Source: Geminicoccus harenae (GTDB lineage: Bacteria > Pseudomonadota > Alphaproteobacteria > Geminicoccales > Geminicoccaceae). From it: DNA of 64,000 nt. The first letter of the stretch is position 1; every line of letters starts with the position of its first letter. This document shows positions 33,469-42,000 of this stretch, piece by piece. A program made the translations under genes and the position numbers. The stretch covers positions 1 to 64,000 of the forward strand of contig NZ_JABGCL010000026.1 in NCBI RefSeq assembly GCF_019800005.1, in the 5' to 3' direction. Under the pieces are notes generated by a model that did not search any database, was not told where the DNA came from, and saw only the letters and a list, made by a program, of their open reading frames with translations.

Positions 33469-34730
33469 GGGGGCGTCGGCAGCACCGGGGCCAGGGCGGC
33501 GAGCATGCGTTCCAGCACCCCGGCACGCTCCTCGGCGAACCGGCAGGCGGCCCGGCCGATCGTGTGCACCCGGCCAGGATCGGCCAGCAGCCGGCCGACC
33601 TGCTCGGCCAGCGCCGCCTCGCTGTCGACCTGGAGCGCCGCGCCGCCCGCGATCATGCCCCGGGCGATCTCGTCGAAGTTCCAGACATGCGGGCCCAGCA
33701 GCACGGCACAGCCGAGCCTCGCCGGCTCCAGCGGGTTCTGCCCGCCATGGCGCACCAGCGAGCCGCCGACGAACACGAGCGGGCAGGCGCGATAGAACAG
33801 GCCGAGCTCGCCCAGCGTGTCCGCGACATAGACGGCGCCGGCCTGCGGCGGCTGGCCTGCCGAACGCTGCGCCACCGGCAGCCCGGCACTCGTGAGGCTC
33901 TGGGTGATCGCCTGGCCCCGGTCGGGATGGCGGGGCACCACGACCGTGACGAGGTCGGGAAAGCTGCCCTGGAGTGCCCGATGCACCTGGCCGGCCGCCA
34001 GTTCCTCGCCGTCATGGGTGCTGGCGGCAAGCCAGGCCGGCCGCCCGGCCAGCGCGCTGCGCAGCGCCCCCAGCTCGCCCTCGTCCGCGGGCAGCGGCGG
34101 CGCCGCATATTTCAGATTGCCGGGCGTCACCACCCGGCCGGCCCCCAGGGCTGCCAGACGGCCGGCATCGGCCTGGCTCTGCGCCAGCACCAGCCGGAAC
34201 GAGCCCAGCAGTGCCGCGATCGAGCTGCCGGCCAGTCGCCAGCGCCGGAACGACCGCTCGGACATCCGGGCGTTCACCAGCACGGTCGGCACGGCGCGGC
34301 GGGCGAGCGTGGCCAGGATGTTCGGCCAGATCTCGCTCTCGACCATCATCGCCAGGTCCGGGCGCCAGCGGTCCAGGAACCGCTCGACCACGTCGGGCAG
34401 GTCGACCGGGGCGAAGCGGTGGAGCACGCCGTCCGGCAGCCTTTTTGCCATCAGGGCTGCCGAGGTCACCGTGCCGGTGGTGACGAGAAAGCGCAGGTCC
34501 GGGCGCTGCTGGATCAGCCCGTCCAGCAGCGGCAGGATGGAAAGCGATTCGCCCACGCTCGCGGCATGCAGCCAGACCAGCCGGCCGGCCGGGCGCGGCG
34601 TGGCGTCGATCGCCAGCCGCTCGGGCCAGCGCTCCGGGTGCTCCTTGCCGCGCCGCCGCCGGCGCTGCAGATGGAGGCGGACCAGCGGGGCCGCCAGCCG
34701 GGTGGTGAGGCGCCAGACGTCCAGCAGCAT
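33465..34730 (-). CDS. waaA: 3-deoxy-D-manno-octulosonic acid transferase
   Basis: A 421-residue Kdo transferase that adds Kdo to lipid IVA at the inner membrane. The N-terminal domain has LVWLHAASVGESLSILPLL near residue 55, VTTGTVTSA and FAPVDLPDVVERFLDRWRPD, with MVESEIWPN near residue 125. The GT-B C-terminal half has VFVGGSLVRHGGQNPLEPA near residue 318. ATG 34730 shares a base with the upstream stop (TGATG); a frame to 34979 has no related sequence before this Met. It is coupled downstream to lpxK. Confidence 0.93.
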   Translation of the reverse strand: MLLDVWRLTTRLAAPLVRLHLQRRRRRGKEHPERWPERLAIDATPRPAGRLVWLHAASVGESLSILPLLDGLIQQRPDLRFLVTTGTVTSAALMAKRLPDGVLHRFAPVDLPDVVERFLDRWRPDLAMMVESEIWPNILATLARRAVPTVLVNARMSERSFRRWRLAGSSIAALLGSFRLVLAQSQADAGRLAALGAGRVVTPGNLKYAAPPLPADEGELGALRSALAGRPAWLAASTHDGEELAAGQVHRALQGSFPDLVTVVVPRHPDRGQAITQSLTSAGLPVAQRSAGQPPQAGAVYVADTLGELGLFYRACPLVFVGGSLVRHGGQNPLEPARLGCAVLLGPHVWNFDEIARGMIAGGAALQVDSEAALAEQVGRLLADPGRVHTIGRAACRFAEERAGVLERMLAALAPVLPTPP

Positions 34731-35482
34731 CAGGCGGGCGCGGGATCGCCCGTGGCAGGCCTGGGTGCCGGCGGGGTGGGCGCCCGTCCACAGCGCCGGT
34801 CGGCCTCGTCCATGAGCGTGTTCAGCGCGTCCTCGAACTGCTGTTCCAGCCGGAGGATCTCGTCCCGGTCCGCATCCTTCGGTACGCGAATCGGCGCGCC
34901 CATGAGCAGCACGCCCCTGGTCCAGGGGGTCGGGATCAGCATCCGGTCCCAGGTATTCAACTGCTTTCCCCAGCGACACGAACCCGCCGTGGGTATTACC
35001 GGGCAGCCGCTGTGCTTGGCCAGCAGCATGATGCCGCCCTGGACCCGCTGGCGCGGGCCCTTGCCGCCATCCACGGCGACCGCGATGCTGTTGCCGTCCT
35101 TCACGCGCCGGCGGATCTCCCGGAACGCGTCGGCGCCGCCGCTGCGGCTGGAACCCATGATCGCCTTCACCCCGATCAGGTCCAGCGCGGAAGCCATCAT
35201 GGCACCGTCACGATGCGGGCTGCTCAGCGAGTAGGCGGGCGTGCGCGGATCCTTGCCCACGGCACGCAGTACGCCCCGCCAGAGCAGCGGCATGAACATG
35301 AGGCGGCCGTGCCAGTAGCCGGCCAGCACGCCCTCGTCGCTCGCCATGATCCTATGCGTCTCGGGATGGGCCTCGAACTCCATCCGGGTGGTCCGGTCCA
35401 GGAACTCGATGGTCCCGGCGATCGCCCGGGCCGTGCGCTGCTGCCAGACCGGATCGCGGCTCATCCGCTTGAGCATGCCCAT
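34730..35482 (-). CDS. DUF374 lysophospholipid-acyltransferase-family protein
   Basis: A 250-residue protein of the DUF374 family, related to membrane acyltransferases. Visible segments are GVLAGYWHGRLMFMPLLW near residue 50, SSPHRDGAMM, IMGSSRSGGADAFREI and VAVDGGKGPRQRVQGG, which are constant in this family. It lies between msbA and waaA, so a role in lipid A or phospholipid acylation at the inner membrane is likely. The exact acyl acceptor is unknown. The C-terminus ends in a Pro/Ala-rich tail. Confidence 0.85.
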   Translation of the reverse strand: MGMLKRMSRDPVWQQRTARAIAGTIEFLDRTTRMEFEAHPETHRIMASDEGVLAGYWHGRLMFMPLLWRGVLRAVGKDPRTPAYSLSSPHRDGAMMASALDLIGVKAIMGSSRSGGADAFREIRRRVKDGNSIAVAVDGGKGPRQRVQGGIMLLAKHSGCPVIPTAGSCRWGKQLNTWDRMLIPTPWTRGVLLMGAPIRVPKDADRDEILRLEQQFEDALNTLMDEADRRCGRAPTPPAPRPATGDPAPA

Positions 35483-35487
35483 GCCGC

Positions 35488-37305
35488 TCAGGCCTTGAGC
35501 AGGGCGGGGATGTCCCGCTCCGGCAGGTCGGCGCTGCTGCCTTCCTCGAACTGCAGGCGGTAGAGCCGGGCATAGATCCCGCCGGCCTGGACCAGGGAGG
35601 CGTGGTCGCCCAGCTCCACGATCCGGCCACGGTCCAGGACCGCGATCCGATCGGCATGCACGATGGTGGACAGGCGGTGGGCGATCACCAGCGTGGTGCG
35701 GTTCACCATCAGCCGCTCCAGCGCGTCCTGGATCTGCCGCTCGCTCTCCGTGTCCAGTGCGGAGGTCGCCTCGTCCAGCAGCAGGATCGGCGCCTTCTTC
35801 AGCATGGCTCGCGCGATGGAGAGGCGCTGCCGCTGGCCGCCGGAGAGCCGGATGCCCGAGCCGCCGATCCGGGTGTCGTAGCCTTCCGGCAGCGCCATGA
35901 TGAAGTCGTGGGCGGCCGCGGCCGTGGCGGCGGCTACGATCTCGTCCTGGGTGGCGTTCAGCCTGCCATAGGCGATGTTGGCCCGGACCGTGTCGTCGAA
36001 CAGGCTCACTTCCTGGCTGACCAGTGCCATCTGCGCGCGCAGCGAGGCCTGGGTCACCGTGCGGATGTCCTGGCCGTCGATCGTGATCCGGCCCTTCTGC
36101 GGCTCCCAGAAGCGCAGCAGCAGGTTGATCAGGGTCGACTTGCCCGAGCCCGACGGCCCGACCAGCGCCACGGTGCTACCGGGCGGGATGTCCAGGCTCA
36201 GGCCCTGAATGGCCGGCACGCGCTCATGATAGGCGAAATGCACGTCCTCGAAGCGGACATGGCCCTGCACCTTCGCGAGGACGCGGGCACCGGGCTGGTC
36301 CTCGATCTCGGACGGGCGGTCGATCACGGCATAGACCCGGTCGGCCGCGGCCAAGCCTTCCTGCAGGGCATTGTTCAGCTTGGCGATGCTCTTGAGCGGC
36401 TGGTAGGCCATGAGCAGGGCCGTGATGAAGCTGAAGAAGGTGCCGGGCGTGGTATTACCGGCCAGCACCTGGCTGCCGCCATAGCCGATCACCGCGGCGA
36501 TCGCGATGCCACCCAGCGTTTCCATGACCGGTGCGGTGGCGGCGCGGATCCGGGCGGCCTTGAGCTGGAACTGGTACTGGCCCTCGATCAGCCCGTCGAT
36601 CCGCTCGATCTCGAAGTCCTCGCGGTCATAGGCCTTGACCTGGCGCACCCCCTGGAAGGTCTGCTCCAGCCGGCCGGTGATCCGGCCCATCTGCGCCTGG
36701 GCCTGGCCCACCACCTTGCGCACCCGCTTGCCCAGCCGGGTGATCGGCCAGTAGGCGAGCGGGAAGCCCAGGAAGGCGATCGCGGCGAGCTTCCAGTCCT
36801 GGTAGAACATCAGCGCCACCAGGAAGATCACCGACAGCCCGTCGCGGGCCATGCCGGTCAGCACCGAGGTGAGCGCCACCCGCAGGGCGGCGACGTCATA
36901 GGTGATCCGCGAGATCAGCCCGCCGGTCCCCTCGGTCACGAAGAAGCCGAGATCGGCGCGGATCGTATGGCGGAACAGCCGGGCCTGGATGTCGGCGACC
37001 ACGCGGTTGCCGGCATCCGCCATCATCCGGTCCTGCACGAACGAGGCCAGGCCCTTGACCAGCGCCAGCGCCAGCACGGCCAGCGGCACCAGCGCCAGCA
37101 TGGTGCTGTCGCGTTCCAGGAAGACCTTGTCCAGGATCGGCTCGATCAGCCAGGCATTGCCGGCCGTGGTCGCAGCGACCAGCACCATCGCGACGGTGGC
37201 GATGGCGAGCTTGCCGGTCAGACCCTTGACGTGGTCATGCAGGAGGCGACGGAGCAGTGCGCGCCAGTGGCCCTCCGCCTGCAGCGGTGTCGTCGCCTTC
37301 TTGAT
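35488..37305 (-). CDS. msbA: lipid A export ABC transporter, MsbA-like (non-ATG start suspected)
   Basis: A fused membrane/ATPase exporter flipping lipid A across the inner membrane. The ATPase half has Walker A GPSGSGKST, Q-loop LVSQEVSLFDDT, signature IRLSGGQRQRLSIARAM, Walker B ILLLDEATSALD and switch His in VIAHRLST. The first ATG (37188) would cut into helix 1, giving 566 residues. The open frame continues 39 codons further to the upstream stop, supplying KLAIATVAMVLVAATTAG as a full helix. The frame begins ACC ATC AAG AAG right after the methyltransferase TGA. I therefore place the start at ATC 37305 (605 residues); a CTG codon at 37284 is the alternative. Confidence 0.82.
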   Translation of the reverse strand: MKKATTPLQAEGHWRALLRRLLHDHVKGLTGKLAIATVAMVLVAATTAGNAWLIEPILDKVFLERDSTMLALVPLAVLALALVKGLASFVQDRMMADAGNRVVADIQARLFRHTIRADLGFFVTEGTGGLISRITYDVAALRVALTSVLTGMARDGLSVIFLVALMFYQDWKLAAIAFLGFPLAYWPITRLGKRVRKVVGQAQAQMGRITGRLEQTFQGVRQVKAYDREDFEIERIDGLIEGQYQFQLKAARIRAATAPVMETLGGIAIAAVIGYGGSQVLAGNTTPGTFFSFITALLMAYQPLKSIAKLNNALQEGLAAADRVYAVIDRPSEIEDQPGARVLAKVQGHVRFEDVHFAYHERVPAIQGLSLDIPPGSTVALVGPSGSGKSTLINLLLRFWEPQKGRITIDGQDIRTVTQASLRAQMALVSQEVSLFDDTVRANIAYGRLNATQDEIVAAATAAAAHDFIMALPEGYDTRIGGSGIRLSGGQRQRLSIARAMLKKAPILLLDEATSALDTESERQIQDALERLMVNRTTLVIAHRLSTIVHADRIAVLDRGRIVELGDHASLVQAGGIYARLYRLQFEEGSSADLPERDIPALLKA

Positions 37306-37308
37306 GGT

Positions 37309-37899
37309 TCAGGCGCCCCGGTCGGCCGCGCTGGTGTACTTCCAGACGTAAGCCGGCGGCATGTTGTTGAGCACGAAGCCGGCCAGCTTGGCGTTCAGCC
37401 CGTAGCGCCGGTGCGGGATCGGCGAGATCGGGGAATAGCTGTACTGCAGCATCACGCCCTTGGGCCCGACGATCTTCATGCCGCCCTTGTAGATGGCTTC
37501 GCGGAAGCCGTCGGGCATCCCCACCATCGGCAGGCCGGAAATGATCGTCGATACCTTGCGCACGCCGTGCTTGCTCAGGATCTGGTCGAGCTTGGTGGCG
37601 TCGCCGCGCACGACCGTGGCGCCCATGAAGCGGGTGCTCAGGTACTTGTGCAGCTTCTCGTCCAGCTCGACGACGACCAGCGCCTCGCGCGGGATGCCGG
37701 AATCGACCAGACCCTGGGTGATCGCCCCGGTGCCGCCGCCCAGCTCGACCACCTTCTCGCCGGGCTGCCAGATCACCTGCTCGGCGATCTTCTTGGCCAG
37801 CGACTGGGAAGAGGGGATGATCGACCCCATCGACTTAGGCGACCTGAGCCAGGTCTTGAAGAAGAGCTCGCTCTCTTTGAACAGCTCGATCCGTTGCAT
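37309..37899 (-). CDS. class I SAM-dependent methyltransferase, PmtA-like
   Basis: A 196-residue soluble methyltransferase. The SAM-binding motif is VVELGGGTGAITQGLV near residue 50, with the acidic motif II in VVVELDEKLHKYL and motif IV in IISGLPMVGMP. This layout, together with the N-terminal FFKTWLRSPKSMGSIIPSS, resembles the PmtA phosphatidylethanolamine N-methyltransferases and rRNA-dimethylase-like group. KsgA is less likely because of its short length and lack of an NLPY motif. It is the first gene of the lipid A cluster, and its stop lies three bases from the proposed msbA start. Confidence 0.78.
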   Translation of the reverse strand: MQRIELFKESELFFKTWLRSPKSMGSIIPSSQSLAKKIAEQVIWQPGEKVVELGGGTGAITQGLVDSGIPREALVVVELDEKLHKYLSTRFMGATVVRGDATKLDQILSKHGVRKVSTIISGLPMVGMPDGFREAIYKGGMKIVGPKGVMLQYSYSPISPIPHRRYGLNAKLAGFVLNNMPPAYVWKYTSAADRGA

Positions 37900-38194
37900 T
37901 GCGTCTCCTCGGACCGGCCACGATGCCGGCCGCCCTCACCAGGCGACACCACCCCGATTCTGGGCGTGGTTCGGCAGGAAAAATAGAAACGACCCACCTT
38001 CAGGTCGAGGGCAGGGTCGCGTCGTGCGGTAAATAGGCCCGCTGCCCCCGGGCTGCAAAGTGCCTGTCGCGCAAACTTCCATGAAATGTGGCTAATGCAC
38101 AATTTTGGTCCAGGCCTCCGGATGGGCGGCACCTGGCACCGGTGCCGAACGTTGCTGGAACGGTCAGGGGCCGGTCATGACAGGACGTGGCGCC
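37900..38194. promoter_or_regulatory. divergent intergenic region
   Basis: About 295 bases between the divergent methyltransferase and isomerase-like genes. A notably AT-rich stretch at 38078-38108 stands out from the GC-rich surroundings and probably belongs to the plus-strand promoter. On the other side, TTTCTATTTTTCC (minus strand, about 37990-37978) may belong to the minus-strand promoter. No exact boxes are assigned. Confidence 0.35.
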
Positions 38195-38953
38195 ATGGAA
38201 ATCACTCCAGGCATGCAGCTCAGCGCTGCCCGCTCGTTTCCTCCGCTGGCAGCACGCCTGCAGGACCTGGCCGAGCTGGGCTATGCCAAAGTGGAGCCCT
38301 ATGACGCCCTGCTGCGCGATCCCGGCGGGCTGATGGCCCTGGTACGTGCGGCGAACCTGACGATGCCCAGCATCCATGCGGGCATGCCCAGGCTGCGCTC
38401 CGACCTGCAGCGGGTGATCGGCATGGCCGACACGCTGCACGCCGGGATGGTGGTGATCCCCAACCTCGGCCATGGCGAGTATCCGACCGATACACCTGGC
38501 TGGATGCGGCTGGGCGCGGAGCTGGCCGGCTACGCGATCAAGCTGAAGACCGCGGGCAAGCGCCTGGTGTGGCACAATCGTGAACAAGAATTCATGCGAC
38601 TTCCGGATGGCAGCCGGCCGATCGAGCACCTGTTCGAGGCCTCGCCCGACATTCTCTGGGAGATCGACGTCGCCTGGGCGGTGCGCGCCGGCGAGGACCC
38701 GGCCGAGTGGATCGATCGCCATCCCGGCCGGATCGTGGCCGCACACCTGAAGGACATGGGCGAAAGCCCCGCCAGCGGCGAGCTCGTCTGGACCGATCTC
38801 GGCCAGGGCATGCTCGACTGGGGGCTGATCGTCCCGGCACTGCGTCGGTCCGCCTGCCAGCACTGGTATGCCGGGCACGGCGCCTGCCTGGACTTCGAGC
38901 GCTTCGCCCGCCGTGCCATCCAGACGATGCGCGACTGGTCCGGGTCGGGCTGA
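38195..38953 (+). CDS. sugar phosphate isomerase/epimerase family protein
   Basis: A 252-residue TIM-barrel protein of the xylose-isomerase-like (AP endonuclease 2) superfamily. Supporting segments are LAELGYAKVEPYDALL near the N-terminus, MPSIHAGMP, LVWHNREQEF with likely metal-binding His/Glu, ILWEIDVAWAVRAG and VAAHLKDMG. ATG 38195 gives the usual N-terminal strand; ATG 38177 with AGGGG ahead is equally possible. The substrate is unknown. It precedes the glutamate dehydrogenase gene by 80 bases, with no obvious functional link. Confidence 0.78.
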   Translation: MEITPGMQLSAARSFPPLAARLQDLAELGYAKVEPYDALLRDPGGLMALVRAANLTMPSIHAGMPRLRSDLQRVIGMADTLHAGMVVIPNLGHGEYPTDTPGWMRLGAELAGYAIKLKTAGKRLVWHNREQEFMRLPDGSRPIEHLFEASPDILWEIDVAWAVRAGEDPAEWIDRHPGRIVAAHLKDMGESPASGELVWTDLGQGMLDWGLIVPALRRSACQHWYAGHGACLDFERFARRAIQTMRDWSGSG

Positions 38954-39033
38954 ACCGCCGGGCCCCTGCCTTGCCACGGCCACGACCGGCGCACATCATC
39001 CTGGCAGAACTGGCGACTCCGGGAGGTCAGGAC

Positions 39034-42000
39034 GTGGAATTTGCCGAAGGGTCGGGATCCGAGCCGCTCGCGGCCGTGAGCGAGCTGGTGCAGAGCCGGA
39101 TGCCGGCCGCCGACCGCGACCTGGCCCAGGGCTTCGTCGAGCGCTTCTTCGTCGGCGTGGCCGAGGCCGACCTGGCGGCGCACGACCCGGCCGACCTCTA
39201 CGGGCTGGCGCTCAGCCATCTGGAGCTCGCCCACCGGCGCCTGCCCGGCGCCTGCCGGATCCGGGTGCTCAATCCGGACATCGAGCGGCACGGCTTCGTC
39301 TCGACCCATACGCTGGTGCAGATCGTCAACGACGACATGCCCTTCCTGGTCGACAGCGTCCACCTGGCGGTGGCGCGCGCGGGCCTGGCCATCCATCTCA
39401 CCATCCACCCGGTCATGCCGGTGCGGCGCGACGGTGACGGGCGGCTGGTCGGCCTGGGCGGGCCGGACGCCCGGCCGGAGAGCTTCATCCTGGTCGAGGT
39501 CGACCGCCGCTCCGACCAGCCGACCCTGGCGCGCCTGGAAGCCGAGCTCCAGCGCGGCATCGAGGACGTGCGCAAGGCGGTGCGCGACTGGCAGCCGATG
39601 CGCGCCAAGGTCGACGAGGCTGCCGGTGACCTGGCCGCACTGCCGGGCGACGTGGCCGAGCCCGTGGCCTTCCTGCGCTGGCTCGCCGACAACCACTTCA
39701 CCTTCCTGGGCTATGCCGCCTACGACCTCGCCGAGACCGGGGACGGGCTGGACCTGATCCAGGTGCCGGGCTCGGCACTGGGCATCCTGGCGATCCCGGA
39801 AGCGGAGGCGGGCGGGCAGCCCCGCTCCGGCGGGCTGGCGGCATTGCCGCCCGAGATGCGGGAGCACGCGATCCAGCCGGACCCGCAGGTGGTGGTGAGC
39901 AAGGCCAGCACCCGGGCCACGGTGCACCGGCCCTCCTATCTCGATTATGTCGGGGTCAAGCGCTACGGGCCGGACGGCTTGGTGGTCGGCGAGCACCGCT
40001 TCCTCGGCCTGTTCACCTCAGTCGCCTACAGCCTGCCGCCCCACGACATCCCGCTCTTGCGCGGCAAGGTGCAGGGCGTGCTCGACGCCATGCGGCTGCC
40101 GGCCCACGGGCATGCCGCCAAGGCGCTCACCCACATCCTCAACAACCTGCCGCGCGACGAGCTGTTCCAGATGGACGGGGCGCAGTTGCTGGCGACTGCG
40201 CGCGCCACGCTGCAGCTCCAGGACCGCTCGCGCCTCAAGCTGTTCCTGCGCCAGGACCGGTTCTCGCGCTTCTTCTCGGTGCTGCTCTATGTCCCGCGCG
40301 AGCGCTGGACCACGGGCGTGCGCGCGCAGATCGAGCGGATTTTGCTGGCGCGCCTACACGGGGTGGACTGCGAGTTCCAGACGCAGCTCGGCGAGAGCCC
40401 GCTGGCCCAGGTCCTGTTCATCGTCCGGGTCCGGGACCCGCGAGCGCCGGTCGAGGTCACCGCCGAGGAACTGGAGGCCGAGATCGCCGAGGCGACCCGG
40501 CCCTGGAGCGAGGGGCTGCGCGCCGCCCTGCTCGAGGCGCAGGGCGAGGAAGCGGGCGTGCGCCTGCTGGCCCGGTTCGGCACGGCGTTCCCGATCTCCT
40601 ACCAGGAGCAGATCGCGCCCAGGGCGGCGGTCGCCGACATCGCCCGGATGGCGGCACTGGAGCGGGAAGGCGCGACGCTGTCGGTGACGCTGTACCGGCC
40701 GCTGGGCATCCGCGCCGAGCGGCTGCGCCTCAAGCTGATCCAGGCCGGCCAGCGCGCCGCCCTGGCCGACGTCCTGCCGGTCCTGGAGAATCTGGGCCTG
40801 CGCACGCTGGCCGAGGATGCCCATCTGATCGCCGACCGGGAGGGGCAGGCCTTCTGGCTGCACGATTTCGAGGTCGAGCCGGTGGTGCCGGGCAGCTTCG
40901 ACCTCGACCGGATCGGCAGCCGGTTCGAGGCCGCGTTCCGCCGGATCTTCCTGGGCGAGATCGAGAATGACGGGTTCAACCGGCTGGTCCTGGCGGCCGG
41001 CCTGGACGCCGACCAGATCGTGACCCTGCGGGCGATCTGCAAATACCAGCTCCAGGTGGGCCTGACCTTCAGCCAGCCTTATGTCGAGCAGACGCTGGCC
41101 GCCAACCCGGAGCTCGCCCGTGCGCTGGTCGTGCTGTTCGGGGCGAGGTTCGACCCGCACACCGAAGGTGACCGGGCCGCTGCCGAAGCGGCCGCGGTCG
41201 CCCGCATCGACGCGGCGCTCACCAAGGTGGCGGTGCTGGACGAGGATCGGATCCTGCGCCGCTATCTCGGCACGATCCAGGCGATGCTGCGCACCAACGC
41301 GTTCCGGCCTTCCCGCCGCTCGCTCTCCTTCAAGCTCGACAGCCGGGCCGTGCCGGGCATGCCGCAGCCGGCGCCCTGGCGGGAGATCTTCGTCTACGCG
41401 CCCGAGGTCGAGGCGGTGCATCTGCGCGGCGGCCCGGTCTCGCGCGGCGGGATCCGCTGGTCGGACCGGCGCGAGGACTTCCGCACCGAGATCCTGGGCT
41501 TGGTCAAGGCGCAGATGGTCAAGAACGCGGTGATCGTGCCGGTTGGCGCCAAGGGCGGGTTCGTGGTCAAGCGCCCGCCCAGGTCCGGTGACCGACAGGC
41601 GCTGCAGGACGAGGCGATCCGCTGCTACCGGATCTTCCTGGACGGCCTGCTCGACATCACCGACGACATCCGGGACGACGCCACCATCCCGCCGGACGAG
41701 GTGGTCCGCCACGACGGCGACGATCCCTATCTCGTGGTCGCGGCCGACAAGGGCACGGCCAGTTTCTCCGACATCGCCAACGCGCTCGCCACCGAGCGCG
41801 GCTTCTGGCTGGGCGACGCCTTCGCCTCAGGCGGCTCGGCGGGCTACGACCACAAGAAGATGGGCATCACCGCCCGGGGTGCCTGGGAATCGGTGCGCCG
41901 CCACTTCCGCGAGATGGGCGTCGATCCGGAGCAGGACCCGATCAGCGTGATCGGCATCGGCGACATGTCCGGCGACGTGTTCGGCAACGGCATGCTGCTC

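Noticed and set aside
37309..37899. Methyltransferase considered as the rRNA adenine dimethylase KsgA
   Set aside because: It is too short and lacks the NLPY-type motif; the genomic setting is lipid synthesis, so a PmtA-like enzyme is preferred.
35602..37986. 794-codon open frame on the plus strand opposite msbA and the methyltransferase
   Set aside because: It is antisense to two recognisable genes; its product is rich in His/Arg/Gln/Gly and matches the mirror of GC-rich codons.
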